A DNA stretch of 64,000 nucleotides from Acidobacteria bacterium 28-9 (lineage in GTDB: Bacteria; Acidobacteriota; Blastocatellia; Pyrinomonadales; Pyrinomonadaceae), in the NCBI GenBank assembly GCA_002050355.1, contig MWYY01000030.1, forward strand, positions 1-64,000. The letters are read 5' to 3'. Positions 1 to 9,344 of the stretch are shown piece after piece (the stretch's first letter is position 1; the number at the start of each line of letters is the position of its first letter). Position numbers and translations under genes: made by a program. The notes below the pieces were generated by a model that was not told the origin of the DNA, did not search any database, and saw nothing but the letters and a program-made list of their open reading frames with translations.

Positions 1-20
1 GTTGTAACGACGTTCATTTT

Positions 21-1082
21 TTACTGCTTGCGGTTAATTGCGCGATTCATTACCAAATCGCGGATTTCGGCAACGGCAACGGCTTCCGACGACGTAATCG
101 GCGGTTCGGATTTTTGTTTGATTGATTTATAAAATTCCTCGATCAACTGCCGCAAACCCGGATAAGCTGACTCGCGCCGAACTGTTCGCCTGGCTAAATT
201 AAGGGTCGCCGCCGAAAAGTTTCGCACCGCCAAATCAAACGGATGCAGAATTTTTTTCGCTCTCGACGCGCCGCCCGGTTCGATTATGGAAAATCCGTGA
301 AAAAAGTCGAGGTGAATCGTGCCGCTCGTCCCAAACATCCGAAACGTGTTCATCGTCGGGCGCGAGTACAAGCTGATAAAAATCGAAAGCGACGTTTCTT
401 CAATCTGCCCGAAAATTCGCAATTCCCCCGCAGCGGGATGCGCAGCGTTCCAACCGGCAGTGGTAATATCCTTTTCCAAAAATTTCTGCATCACCGAGAG
501 CGGATGCGGCAAAATATCAACGGCGGTCGAATCAATTTGTTCGGCATTGAGTCCCGCGCCGCCTGCGGAACAAATGTTTGCTTCGAGATGGACGAGCCGC
601 CCGATTTTCGGCAATTGCTTTTTCGCCTTCGCCGCGCCATCTTGAAAGGCAAATTGATGAACCGGGCAGAGCAGCGAATTTCGCCGCGCAGCTAAATCGT
701 AAAGCCTCGATGTTCGTTCGGCGGTTGCCGCGAGCGGCTTTTCAATTAACAAATGAACGCCCGCTTCGATCGCTGTTTCGGCAATCGCTTCATGGCTTCC
801 AGTCGGCGAACAAACGTGCAGAACGTCCAAATTTTGCCCGGCGAGCATTTTTTCGGTGCCGCCGAACGCTCGTGCCTTTGGATATTCAGCGGCGAGACTT
901 TCGGCTTTCGCCTGATCGAAATCGGCAAACCCGACGACTTCGCCGCCCGCTTTTTCGAGAGCGTGGGCGTGCCAGCGTCCCATCAAGCCCGCACCGACGA
1001 TTCCGGCGCGAATTTTCGGGTTGGCGCCGGTTTTGGCGCGAGCCGTCGGCGCGTCTGTTTTTTCGCCAAGTTCTGCGGTCAT
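21..1082 (-). CDS. Gfo/Idh/MocA-family NAD(P)-dependent oxidoreductase
   Basis: The 353-residue protein has an N-terminal Rossmann motif (GIVGAGLMG, about residues 28-36) and the EKP motif (LLIEKPLA, about 111-118) typical of Gfo/Idh/MocA sugar dehydrogenases. The C-terminal part has the family's usual alpha/beta substrate domain, including a DILPHPL segment where the catalytic His region is expected. Such enzymes oxidise or reduce nucleotide sugars or sugar derivatives. It is the last gene of a long minus-strand polysaccharide gene set and lies 40 bp downstream of a second member of the same family, so the pair probably acts on the sugar precursor used by the cluster. The substrate cannot be read from the sequence. 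Family assignment is firm; the role is inferred from context. Confidence 0.85.
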   Translation of the reverse strand: MTAELGEKTDAPTARAKTGANPKIRAGIVGAGLMGRWHAHALEKAGGEVVGFADFDQAKAESLAAEYPKARAFGGTEKMLAGQNLDVLHVCSPTGSHEAIAETAIEAGVHLLIEKPLAATAERTSRLYDLAARRNSLLCPVHQFAFQDGAAKAKKQLPKIGRLVHLEANICSAGGAGLNAEQIDSTAVDILPHPLSVMQKFLEKDITTAGWNAAHPAAGELRIFGQIEETSLSIFISLYSRPTMNTFRMFGTSGTIHLDFFHGFSIIEPGGASRAKKILHPFDLAVRNFSAATLNLARRTVRRESAYPGLRQLIEEFYKSIKQKSEPPITSSEAVAVAEIRDLVMNRAINRKQ

Positions 1083-1122
1083 TTCGAGTCGGTCAATCGT
1101 CAGCGGTGCGTCAAATTAGTCG

Positions 1123-2214
1123 CTATGTTAGATAATCGCTGAGACGAATCGTTTGGCGCGCTTCAGCCGCGTCGTAGGCGGCGAAAACCAGCGCGAGAGT
1201 TTTTCGGTTGTCGGCAATTGTTCCCGGCGGCTCGCTTCCGTTTTTTATCGCGTCAACGAAATTATTAAAATGATACGCCGTCGAAGAGGCGAACGGGTTG
1301 ATGCCGTCTTTAGCGATAATTCTTGATTTCGTGCCTTTTTGCAGAACCGCTTTTCCGCCTTTGACGAAATTCAAGCCGAAAAATGGAAGTTTCTGCCGCG
1401 TATGAAGTCCGGCTTCAAATCGCACTTCGCCGCCGATTGAAGTATAAACCGAAGCGTTTTCGCCGTCGAGCCTCATATCGAGATAGCGTTCGGGCGAGTT
1501 GCTCAAGCGGTTCAGAATAATCGAAGCGGCGCGTCCGTCTGCGAATTCAAGCGTGATCAGATTCAAAGCGTCCGAGTGAAACTTTGCTAGAGGATTCGGC
1601 ATTTGCGCCGAAATCGCCGTTGGTTCCTCGTCGAAAAAGAATCTGGCGAGCGAAAAAACGTGAATGCCGAACTCGAAACACAAACGCCGCTGCAGTTGCC
1701 CGCGCCAATCGGCTTCGGTCACTTCATCCGGGTGAAAAACCTGCCACGCTTGCAAAAACAGCAGTTTGCCGAAATCAGGCGTGCCGATTATTTTTTTCGC
1801 CGCCAGATGAATATTCATATACGGAAACTGATTGTTGACAACAACGTAACGCCCGGCTTCGGCTGCGGCGCGAATTAATTCGTCGGCTTCCGGCAGACTT
1901 TCCGCTACAGGCTTTTCGCAAAAAACATGGCAATTGTTTTCCAATGCGATCAAACTTTGCTCGATATGAAGCGCGGGCGGTGTGCAAATCGAAACGATGT
2001 CGGGCGCGGTTTGTTTTATCATCTCGCGCGGGTCGCTGAAAACTTCCGGCAAAGCGAATTTTTCTTTCGCTTGTCGGCGGGCTGCACCGTCAACATCGCA
2101 ACCGGCGACGACTTTAATTTTGTCCGCTAATTTTTTATAAGCGGGAAGGTGAATATTTCGCGTTACCGCTCCTAAGCCGATAATGGCGACGCGCAAATGA
2201 TTATTGTCTTTCAA
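1123..2214 (-). CDS. Gfo/Idh/MocA-family oxidoreductase
   Basis: The 363-residue protein starts with a Rossmann fold (VAIIGLGAVTRNIHLPAY, about residues 9-26) and carries the conserved EKP motif (VFCEKPVAES, about 96-105). The downstream (beta/alpha) domain matches Gfo/Idh/MocA sugar oxidoreductases. It is distinct in sequence from its neighbour at 21-1082, so these are two family members rather than a recent duplication. Its position, 27 bp after the methyltransferase gene, suggests cotranscription with the polysaccharide cluster. A role in making a modified sugar is likely, but the substrate is unknown. Confidence 0.85.
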   Translation of the reverse strand: MKDNNHLRVAIIGLGAVTRNIHLPAYKKLADKIKVVAGCDVDGAARRQAKEKFALPEVFSDPREMIKQTAPDIVSICTPPALHIEQSLIALENNCHVFCEKPVAESLPEADELIRAAAEAGRYVVVNNQFPYMNIHLAAKKIIGTPDFGKLLFLQAWQVFHPDEVTEADWRGQLQRRLCFEFGIHVFSLARFFFDEEPTAISAQMPNPLAKFHSDALNLITLEFADGRAASIILNRLSNSPERYLDMRLDGENASVYTSIGGEVRFEAGLHTRQKLPFFGLNFVKGGKAVLQKGTKSRIIAKDGINPFASSTAYHFNNFVDAIKNGSEPPGTIADNRKTLALVFAAYDAAEARQTIRLSDYLT

Positions 2215-2241
2215 TTTTTCCGTCCAAAAATATGCTGAAAT

Positions 2242-3174
2242 TTATTCGGGCTTCTGCGCTACAACGTAAAAAGCCGCGAAGGGATAAACCAGATTGCCGC
2301 CGCGCGACTGCACCGTGCGGCATTTCTCCGTGAATTCTCGTTCAAGTAATTCGACCTTTTCGGGCGCGGCGGCGGCGAGACGTTTGCGGGCGATGCTCGA
2401 AAACGTGCGTTGTATTTCCCAGAATTCCTCTGGTGTTTCCAGTTGCGCCTGATGACCTTGCCAATCGGTTTGTAAGACCTTGAATCCGGCAGATTGAACG
2501 AGTGCCGCGACGCCTTGCGTGCGATTGTGCGAATGACTCGCCAGATGTGATTCCTCCGGTTCATCGGTTTCCGGCAAATGACGTTCGACCAAAGAATCCA
2601 GAAAATTCGGCGCGACAAGCTGTTTTCCCTGCGAGCGGCGCAGTAGGTCGGGAAGTATCTTGAAGCGATGTATTAAACCCGAAAGCGAAATCAGCGGCGG
2701 GCTGCTGCCGACTGCGACGACTAATCTGCCGCCGGGACGCAGCACACGAAAAATTTCCCGCAAAGCCATCAGCGGATTCGGAAAATGCAGCAAGGCGAAT
2801 AAGGATAAGGCAATGTCAAATGTTTGCGCTTCAAACTTTAATTCTTCGGCATCCATTCGGCTGAATTCGATTTTTCCCGCGAGTCCCAGCCGTTCGGCTT
2901 TCGCCGCTGCCGTTGCCAACATCTCTTCGGAAAGGTCTATGCCGTGGACTTTGCCGCCCGCGCCGATTTTTCCCGCCGCCTGCAAAGCGACTACGCCCGT
3001 CCCCGTGCCAACATCGAGAACCGAATGCGGCGACCCGATTTCGGCGAGCGAAACCATTCGCGCCGCAAGCGAGCTGGAAAGACGTTCGGTAAAAAAATCA
3101 AATTGTTCCGTGAGCGCATTATAGCTCGCCGCGTCGCACGTTTTGAATGTTTGAGAATCGAGTGTTTTTTGCAT
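2242..3174 (-). CDS. Class I SAM-dependent methyltransferase
   Basis: The protein is 310 residues from the ATG at 3174. A longer in-frame start exists but would overlap the upstream glycosyltransferase by about 100 bp, so the internal ATG is preferred. Motif I is VLDVGTGTGVVALQAA (about residues 51-66), followed by the acidic motif II residue in HGIDLSEEML and a post-motif LRPGGRLVVAV, all diagnostic of Methyltransf_11/25 Rossmann methyltransferases. It resembles UbiE-like and sugar or lipid methyltransferases. The cluster context suggests methylation of a sugar or lipid intermediate; the acceptor is not identifiable. Confidence 0.8.
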   Translation of the reverse strand: MQKTLDSQTFKTCDAASYNALTEQFDFFTERLSSSLAARMVSLAEIGSPHSVLDVGTGTGVVALQAAGKIGAGGKVHGIDLSEEMLATAAAKAERLGLAGKIEFSRMDAEELKFEAQTFDIALSLFALLHFPNPLMALREIFRVLRPGGRLVVAVGSSPPLISLSGLIHRFKILPDLLRRSQGKQLVAPNFLDSLVERHLPETDEPEESHLASHSHNRTQGVAALVQSAGFKVLQTDWQGHQAQLETPEEFWEIQRTFSSIARKRLAAAAPEKVELLEREFTEKCRTVQSRGGNLVYPFAAFYVVAQKPE

Positions 3175-3212
3175 TTTATTACGCTCAAGAAATTTTTCGA
3201 CGCCGATTTTTC

Positions 3213-4337
3213 TTAATTTGCCAGCGGAGTCATCAAGTTTAAATACTTTCGCGTCAAAATTCGCCAATCGTATCCGGCGGCGCGTTTCGGTCCATCTTTC
3301 GACATTTGGCGCTGCCACGCTTCGTCGCGCAAAACCGCTGCTATTCCTTCTTTCAAAGTTGCAATTTCCGCGTCTTTCAAGAGATGAGCGATGCCGCCTG
3401 CGAATTCAGGGAAAGCCGTATTATCAAGCGCAATTACGGGCGTTCCGCACGCCATTGCTTCCAGCACCGGCATTCCGAATCCTTCATAAGATGATGGGTA
3501 AACGAACAAATTCGCCGCGTTATAGACCAAAAACATCTCTTCGTGCGTGACGTAATCGAGAACGAAAACTTCATCCCCGATTTTCAATTCTTCGATGACT
3601 TTGCGAAACGGCGAAGTTCCCGGCAAAGAAGCTCCGACGATGAGAAGTTTGTGGGGAAATCCGTCTTTTTTCAGTTCGGCAAAGGCTTTAATTAAAGCCG
3701 AAAGATTGCGCCGTTCGGTCGGTTTCCCGACATACGCGATGAAGGAAACGTCCGCGCCGAAAACTTTTTCGCGCCATTCGGAAAGTTTTGCGGCATCATT
3801 GACGGGACGAAAAACTTTGGTGTCCACGCCCTCCGGCACGACGTTTATTTTGTCCGGGTTGAGACCGTAAAACTTGACCATATCGCGCTTGCTGTATTCG
3901 CTGACGGTCGAGAGCGCGGTCGCCCGTTTCGCGCTTAAACTGTAAATCATTCGCGCTTTGTTCAAAGTCCACCAGTCGAACGCCGGCGGATAACCTTCAT
4001 AAGAGCCGTGATGAATTAAAAACGTCGGGCATTGCGCCGCGAGCGGCGAAACATAGCTCGGACACAGCAAAAGATTTTTGCCGCCGTGTGCTTTCGGCAA
4101 AGTCACTTGTTCCCAAGCGGCGAACGGAAGCGGCGACGGCAAAACGACGTTAGTCGCAGATGGCGGCAGGTAAATATCTTCGCCGAGCGGCACGGGCGTA
4201 TAAACCCGAATTTCGTTAAAAGGATGTTGCAGTTCGCCGAAACAGCGAAGCAGCGCCTCGATGCAGCGCGCTACGCCGGAGCGTTTAACGATAAGCCTAA
4301 CTCCGTTGACTCCAAGAATCATTTTATCAATCTTCAC
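3213..4337 (-). CDS. Glycosyltransferase family 4 (GT-B)
   Basis: The 374-residue protein begins with GTG, and its start overlaps the upstream flippase stop as GTGA, indicating translational coupling. The C-terminal half carries the GT4 nucleotide-sugar signature: PEGVDTKVFRPV, the AYVGKPTERRNL segment, and the EX7E region in YPSSYEGFGMPVLEAMACG (about residues 281-299). These retaining transferases add sugars from NDP-donors to a lipid-linked glycan at the cytoplasmic face. Donor and acceptor cannot be read. Confidence 0.88.
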   Translation of the reverse strand: MKIDKMILGVNGVRLIVKRSGVARCIEALLRCFGELQHPFNEIRVYTPVPLGEDIYLPPSATNVVLPSPLPFAAWEQVTLPKAHGGKNLLLCPSYVSPLAAQCPTFLIHHGSYEGYPPAFDWWTLNKARMIYSLSAKRATALSTVSEYSKRDMVKFYGLNPDKINVVPEGVDTKVFRPVNDAAKLSEWREKVFGADVSFIAYVGKPTERRNLSALIKAFAELKKDGFPHKLLIVGASLPGTSPFRKVIEELKIGDEVFVLDYVTHEEMFLVYNAANLFVYPSSYEGFGMPVLEAMACGTPVIALDNTAFPEFAGGIAHLLKDAEIATLKEGIAAVLRDEAWQRQMSKDGPKRAAGYDWRILTRKYLNLMTPLAN

Positions 4338-5803
4338 CTGCCAAATGAAATTTTATTTCGCAGCTCGTAAAGCGCGAACCGTTCTTCTTTGCTCAAAAAC
4401 AAAAGCAGACTCGCCGCGAAAAGCGCGAAGAAGCCGACTTTTAAGACGGACACTGTGATGTCCCATTCGTTGATTTGATTGCAAATCCAGCCCGTCATTA
4501 GCAAAATAAACAAGCCGTAGCCGATTAGCAAACTTAAATTTCGCGGAGCGGAAAAGCCGTGTTTGATTTTCAAACGAATAAAAGTCAGCGAAAAAATCGC
4601 CAGACTCGAAATAACGCTGCCCAACGCAATGCCTTTAATGCCGTAATGCGGAGCTAAAAACCAGGCGAGAACGGCATATCCGATTTGTCCGCCTGTAACT
4701 ATCGCGGTGTAAATTTTCAAATCGTCAAAGCCTATTAAAACCGCTTGATGCACGCCCGCCATCTGCGTGACGAACTGCGCGAAAATGAAAAGGAAAACCA
4801 AATTTCCGACCGAAGCGAATTTTGTCGAAAACATAATCGCTAACAGTAATTGCGGAAACATCACGGCGGGCAATGAAACTAAACACAAAATGATCGCCAT
4901 TTTCCGCTGAAATTCGGCGGCGCGGCGAATTTTTTCCACTTTTTCGATGTTGCGGTTCATTATCGGAGTCAGATACAACCCGTTTGCCGGATTAAGAACC
5001 ATTCCGATGGCGACCGATAGAACCAGCGCGCCTTGCAGCAGTCCGGTTTCCGTTTCACCGAAATTGGCAAGAATCGCATAACGCGCGACGAGCAGGGACA
5101 GGGAATAACTGACCGAGCCGAAATAGAGCATCGCCGTAAATGAAATAATGTTCGGGCTTTGCCACAACTCTTTTAAGTTTTTGGTGCCGTCGGCGAAAAA
5201 CGGCAAATCCAATCTTTTCCAAAGATAAGCGGTAATTCCGAGCGTGACGGCGATGCTCGCCAGCGAGCCGCCAATGAAAAGCCCGAAAATACCATCTGCG
5301 AAAATTCCCGCAATCACGGCAATGGTCGTCACGGCGTTGGTGATAATGGCGAGGGCTGCGGAAGCGCGGTAATTCTGCGCGGCGGCAAAGACGTTGCTGA
5401 AAAATCCGCCCAAAATCAGCGTTGGGAGCGACAGCAAAGCGACGAGCAAATATACATGATATTTTTCAATCTCCGCGCCGAATATCCCTGGTCGCAGAAA
5501 AATCAAACCGGCGACCAAGCCGGTTCCCGCCGACGCCAGCAAACCCAAAAGCTGAAAAAATCCGGCGTAACATCTTTTGAACGCTTCGTGTCCTTCGCTG
5601 TGCGCCTTCGACAAAAATTTAACCGAGGCGAGCGGAATGCTGAAAGCCGCGGCGAAAGCGACGAACTGAACGGTCTGGTCAATCGTGCTGACGACTCCGA
5701 CCCCAGCCGGTCCGAGCGTGACGGCGACGACTTTTGAACGAACGAACTGAATGACGATGGCGACGGCTTGAATCGCGCCGATGCTGAGAATAACCTTGAG
5801 CAT
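4334..5803 (-). CDS. Polysaccharide flippase (Wzx/MATE-like, MVF superfamily)
   Basis: The 489-residue protein is almost entirely hydrophobic, with roughly 12-14 predicted membrane helices and an N-terminus (LSIGAIQAVAIVIQFVRSKV) typical of polysaccharide biosynthesis proteins of the RfbX/Wzx type. Such proteins flip undecaprenyl-linked oligosaccharides to the periplasm. The gene lies among glycosyltransferases and its stop overlaps the start of the next transferase, so it is very probably the translocase of this cluster. No Wzy polymerase was recognised beside it. Confidence 0.85.
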   Translation of the reverse strand: MLKVILSIGAIQAVAIVIQFVRSKVVAVTLGPAGVGVVSTIDQTVQFVAFAAAFSIPLASVKFLSKAHSEGHEAFKRCYAGFFQLLGLLASAGTGLVAGLIFLRPGIFGAEIEKYHVYLLVALLSLPTLILGGFFSNVFAAAQNYRASAALAIITNAVTTIAVIAGIFADGIFGLFIGGSLASIAVTLGITAYLWKRLDLPFFADGTKNLKELWQSPNIISFTAMLYFGSVSYSLSLLVARYAILANFGETETGLLQGALVLSVAIGMVLNPANGLYLTPIMNRNIEKVEKIRRAAEFQRKMAIILCLVSLPAVMFPQLLLAIMFSTKFASVGNLVFLFIFAQFVTQMAGVHQAVLIGFDDLKIYTAIVTGGQIGYAVLAWFLAPHYGIKGIALGSVISSLAIFSLTFIRLKIKHGFSAPRNLSLLIGYGLFILLMTGWICNQINEWDITVSVLKVGFFALFAASLLLFLSKEERFALYELRNKISFGR

Positions 5804-5851
5804 TAAAAAAATTGTTTACATCTGCAACGCCGGCAAACGGCTGGTTGAAGA

Positions 5852-6967
5852 TTAAAGGCTTATTTCTCCGTCCTCTTCGACTATCCCTTCGAACAAATCG
5901 GTAAAAGCCTGTTTTCTAAAAGGATCGAATTTCTTCGAAGCGATAAAGTCTCGCGCGTTCTCACGATAAGCCGTAATTTGCTCTTCGCTCAAAGACTTTA
6001 AAAACGCTCGCAATTCTTCGTAGGTTTTAAATTTTCTTTTATCAATGAAACAATTTTCCGGCACATAATCGGTTATGTCAGGCGCGCCCCAGTAAATAGG
6101 TATCGTTCCGGCAAAAAAGCAATCAAATATTTTTTCTGTAACCCAGCCCTTCAAAATCATATTTTCGTAACATACGGCGAAAGTGTATTGACTTAGCGTT
6201 TCGGATTTTGAACTCGAAGTACCGCGATAAACTTTTCGCGCGGCAACAAGCAACGGATCCGGGCGCAGTTTCTGCCAGTATGTCAGCAAAAAGTGATGCA
6301 TTCGGCGCAGCGTCCAGGGCATATGCGTAATTCCGACCCGAAGCGGAGGTTTGTCCCAGCCTTTGCCGTACAAATCAATCTCATCGGTTCGGCTGAAAAA
6401 TTCAACCGCCAGCTTTCTCTCGGTAGTCAATTCCCGCCAATAAAGCCGCGGCAGTTTATTAGCGTTAATCATCACCATAAATTTACGGTTCCTGCGATTC
6501 CACTCCGCTTCATGAACGCTGTCAAAGGATTGCGCCCAGCGAAACGAGCGAAAGGGCAAAACTTCGCCAACAAAAGGCTTGAGTGATTCACCGTCGCTCC
6601 AAGACATAAGGCGTTTGAAATAGCGGCTTGCTTCAGGAAGAGCGCTAAACAGGCGCGGTTCGACATTCGGACATTCCACCGCAAAGTAAGCACTTAATAC
6701 AACGTCTTTTCGTCGCGCGAGTTTTTTGTAGCGATGAAGCATTCCCATCGAAACATATATATTCTTTACGCCGTTTGCTTTTTCAGGAAGAAAATCAGCC
6801 GTGTGAACTTTTATGCCTTTCGCATTCAAAGTTTCACGCAAGTGCGCGTAAGGAGCGTGTATGCGATCACCATTCAGACGACCGTCATCGACTATAAATA
6901 ATTTATCGCCCAGGAAGTGATGTGAAGGCGGTTCGATGTATAGTGCTACTCGTTCATTTTTATTCAT
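5852..6967 (-). CDS. GT10 alpha-(1,3)-fucosyltransferase-like glycosyltransferase
   Basis: The C-terminal half carries the GT10 signature: YTFAVCYENMILKGWVTEKI followed by a segment with AGTIPIYWGAPDI and a VPENCFID block. Bacterial GT10 enzymes such as the Helicobacter FucTs transfer fucose from GDP-fucose to GlcNAc. I chose the ATG at 6967 (371 residues) because an AGAGAG purine stretch precedes it by seven bases; an ATG at 7003 is possible but has no visible ribosome site. No GDP-fucose synthesis genes (gmd, fcl) occur in the window, so the donor is either made elsewhere or is not fucose. Confidence 0.85.
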   Translation of the reverse strand: MNKNERVALYIEPPSHHFLGDKLFIVDDGRLNGDRIHAPYAHLRETLNAKGIKVHTADFLPEKANGVKNIYVSMGMLHRYKKLARRKDVVLSAYFAVECPNVEPRLFSALPEASRYFKRLMSWSDGESLKPFVGEVLPFRSFRWAQSFDSVHEAEWNRRNRKFMVMINANKLPRLYWRELTTERKLAVEFFSRTDEIDLYGKGWDKPPLRVGITHMPWTLRRMHHFLLTYWQKLRPDPLLVAARKVYRGTSSSKSETLSQYTFAVCYENMILKGWVTEKIFDCFFAGTIPIYWGAPDITDYVPENCFIDKRKFKTYEELRAFLKSLSEEQITAYRENARDFIASKKFDPFRKQAFTDLFEGIVEEDGEISL

Positions 6968-7064
6968 AAAGTGACTCTCTAAATAAGGTAAATTCTTTAC
7001 CATTAGAGAAAGTTTTAATTATTAAAGTTTTTCACCCCGGTAAATTGCTATCTGCTTTTTTTGC

Positions 7065-8096
7065 TTAATTATAATTCTTGACGTGCCAGCGACGGTAAAA
7101 TAAATCCGCGAAAAAAGATATTCTCGGAATCCGCAAAAGCGTGCCGAGCACCAAGAACAAAACCAAAAGCCGTCCGCGCTGAACCGCGTCGCTTCCCAGC
7201 AGACGATTTATTTTTACTTTGTTGAGAAAACCTACAGCTTCCTTATTTTTTCCCAAAATGTAATGGTTAACCGCCACCATCAAATTATCTTCCGCCCGAT
7301 GCGCTTCGTGAGCGCGCATCGCTTCAGGCGTTGCCAGTTGGCTGCCTCCTTCCGCCAAATGCTGGTCTAGAATTAAAAAATGTCTTTCCTCTTCCGTTCT
7401 GACGCGGTAATAAATTTGCGAGGAGTTTTCGTGTCCGTGGCGATACGAAAAAAGATATTCGTGCAAAATCCCGATTGGATGTCGGCGCGCGATGCGCAGC
7501 CACATTTCCAGATCGGAAGCGATTTGAAACTCCGCGCCGCGAAATGTTCCGAGTTCTTTGTAAACGGACGAACGCACCATCGCGCCCGGAGTCGGCAGAA
7601 AGCGGTTTTTGTATTTCAGAATGCCGTTCAAAACCGTTTGATAATCCAAGCAAGATTTTGTTTGTAATTCTCTCGGAACGGTCAGCCGATTGTATTCGCG
7701 CCCTTTGGCGTTGATAAAAATGTCGTAGCAAAAGACTGCGCCGACTTCGGCGTATGTTTCTAAAAACTCGGCTTCCCGCTCGACTATCTTTGAATCGTAA
7801 ACGTCGTCGGCGTGATAAATCGCCGTGTATTTGCCGCTTGCAAGAGCAACTCCGTCGTTGACATTGCCAAATTGTCCTTTATTTTGCGATTGGCGAATGT
7901 GTTGAACTTTATCGCCATAGCTCGCAATGATATCTGGCGTAGAATCAATCGAGGCATCATCCATCACTAGAATTTCAACATTCCGGTAGGTTTGATTGAC
8001 AATCGAATCCAAACTTTCGCGCAGATACTTTTCGCCGTTAAAAACCGGAACGACGATAGAGACCAGCGGCAGATTTTCTTTGTTTTCAAAAGTCAT
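7065..8096 (-). CDS. Glycosyltransferase family 2 (GT-A)
   Basis: The 343-residue protein opens with the GT2 signature VSIVVPVFNGEKYLRESLDS and the donor-binding VMDDASIDST, then a DxD-like YHADDVYD (about residues 94-101). This is the standard fold of inverting transferases that build cell-surface glycans. The C-terminus has a hydrophobic segment (LLVLFLVLGTLLRI) that may associate with the membrane. It lies between a broken epimerase remnant and the GT10 gene in the same orientation. Confidence 0.88.
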   Translation of the reverse strand: MTFENKENLPLVSIVVPVFNGEKYLRESLDSIVNQTYRNVEILVMDDASIDSTPDIIASYGDKVQHIRQSQNKGQFGNVNDGVALASGKYTAIYHADDVYDSKIVEREAEFLETYAEVGAVFCYDIFINAKGREYNRLTVPRELQTKSCLDYQTVLNGILKYKNRFLPTPGAMVRSSVYKELGTFRGAEFQIASDLEMWLRIARRHPIGILHEYLFSYRHGHENSSQIYYRVRTEEERHFLILDQHLAEGGSQLATPEAMRAHEAHRAEDNLMVAVNHYILGKNKEAVGFLNKVKINRLLGSDAVQRGRLLVLFLVLGTLLRIPRISFFADLFYRRWHVKNYN

Positions 8097-8123
8097 CGTA
8101 TCATTTTTCGATTTACCTTTCGG

Positions 8124-8288
8124 TCAAAAAGACTCCCAATTTCGGCGCGACTTTTCCAATTTACCGCTCGAAAGGTCGTCCGCCACTCGCACTATTGCGC
8201 CGAGTCCGACGAGCCGGTCGGTTAAATGACTGCCGATGAAGGAAGCGCCGCCGGTAACAAGAATTTTTTTGTCATTCCAAAAACTCAT
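8124..8288 (-). pseudogene. Truncated NAD-dependent epimerase/dehydratase remnant
   Basis: From the ATG at 8288 only 54 codons are open. They match the N-terminus of UDP-glucose 4-epimerase/GDP-mannose dehydratase-like SDRs: KILVTGGASFIGSHL is the GxxGxxG NAD motif, and RVADDLSSGKLE is the conserved segment after beta-strand 2. The frame then ends in TGA, and the next gene starts 28 bp further on, so about 250 or more residues including the YxxxK site are missing. It is best read as the 5' stump of a deleted nucleotide-sugar epimerase. Confidence 0.75.
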
Positions 8289-8331
8289 ATATTTGTGTCC
8301 AAAAGGGATATTTATAGTTGTTTGAATTTGA

Positions 8332-9321
8332 TTATTTCTCTTTGCTATCATGCGATTCAATAAAAGATATACATTCGCTGAGAATCGTCTTAAAGTCTCT
8401 GGCGGAGAACCCTAACTCTTTTTGCGCTTTGCTCGAATCATAGTATTGGAAACAACCGGCGAGCCGGCGCGTGACGAAGGTGATTCGCGGGCGGCGACCC
8501 GAAACGAGCGCGACTGATTCTAACATCGCAGCCGCCAATCCGACCACGAGGCTTGGCATTGGAACAAAGCTTCGTTTTAGATTTTGCTGCTTTGCCGCGA
8601 GTTCGGCAATCGCCTTGAGCGATAAATTTTCGCCGCCGAGAATATATCGCTCGCCGGTTTTGCCCCGCTTTAGCGCCGCCATAATTCCTTCAACTACATC
8701 TTCGACGTGAACAACGCAAATACCTCCGGTAAAGTACGGAAGAATTCGAGCCTGCCGCACTTTTTCCACGTGTTCCGCGACGCGAAACTTTTCGCCGTGC
8801 GGTCCCCAAATCGAACTCGGATTGACGATCACCGCGTCGAGTCCTTTTTCAACCGCGTCAAGCACAATCTCTTCGGCGCGTTTCTTTGAAATATGGTAAT
8901 TGAACGAAGAGTTTTCGAGATTAAATCGAAAATTTTCGTCAGCCGGATGCACGGCGCTTTCTGGAATCCCGATAGCTGTAATCGAACTGACATAGACGAG
9001 TCTTTTCACGTCCGTTCGCCGACAAGCTTCGACAATATTTTTAGTGCCTTGAACGTTGGTTTGGTTTTGGATTTCCTTTTCCCGTCCCCAATACATTCCG
9101 TGCGCGGCGGCGTGAAACACCACGTCGTTTCCGGTGACCGCTTTCTCGACCGCTTCGGAATCGCCGACATCTCCGACTATCTTAGTAAATTTCAAACCGG
9201 CGAGAGCGTCTGTTTTTGAGGTGGGTCGGCACAAAATCGTCAAATTGTATCCGTCTTTCGCCAAACGACGGCACAAATGCGAACCCAAAAAGCCGGTTGC
9301 TCCCGTAACCAATGCATTCAT
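8332..9321 (-). CDS. NAD(P)-dependent SDR (extended, epimerase/dihydroflavonol-reductase-like)
   Basis: The 329-residue protein has the extended-SDR nucleotide motif ALVTGATGFLGSHLCRRL at its N-terminus, the VVFHAAAHG loop, VYVSSITAIG, and the catalytic tyrosine-lysine pair in NYHISKKRAEE (YxxxK). It ends with the VNPSSIWGPHG region and a substrate-binding half. It resembles hopanoid-associated sugar epimerases and dihydroflavonol-4-reductase-like enzymes, and likely modifies a sugar or lipid of the cluster. The exact reaction is open. Confidence 0.82.
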   Translation of the reverse strand: MNALVTGATGFLGSHLCRRLAKDGYNLTILCRPTSKTDALAGLKFTKIVGDVGDSEAVEKAVTGNDVVFHAAAHGMYWGREKEIQNQTNVQGTKNIVEACRRTDVKRLVYVSSITAIGIPESAVHPADENFRFNLENSSFNYHISKKRAEEIVLDAVEKGLDAVIVNPSSIWGPHGEKFRVAEHVEKVRQARILPYFTGGICVVHVEDVVEGIMAALKRGKTGERYILGGENLSLKAIAELAAKQQNLKRSFVPMPSLVVGLAAAMLESVALVSGRRPRITFVTRRLAGCFQYYDSSKAQKELGFSARDFKTILSECISFIESHDSKEK

Positions 9322-9344
9322 ATTTATTTCCGCTTCTTTTTGTG

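Noticed and set aside
578-1135. Open frame of 185 codons on the plus strand
   Set aside because: It is the reverse complement of the Gfo/Idh gene with Arg/Phe-rich composition and no domain.
8124-8360. Longer start (ATG at 8360) for the epimerase remnant
   Set aside because: The extra 24 residues do not match the SDR fold and would overlap the upstream gene's end; the ATG at 8288 precedes the conserved NAD motif properly.
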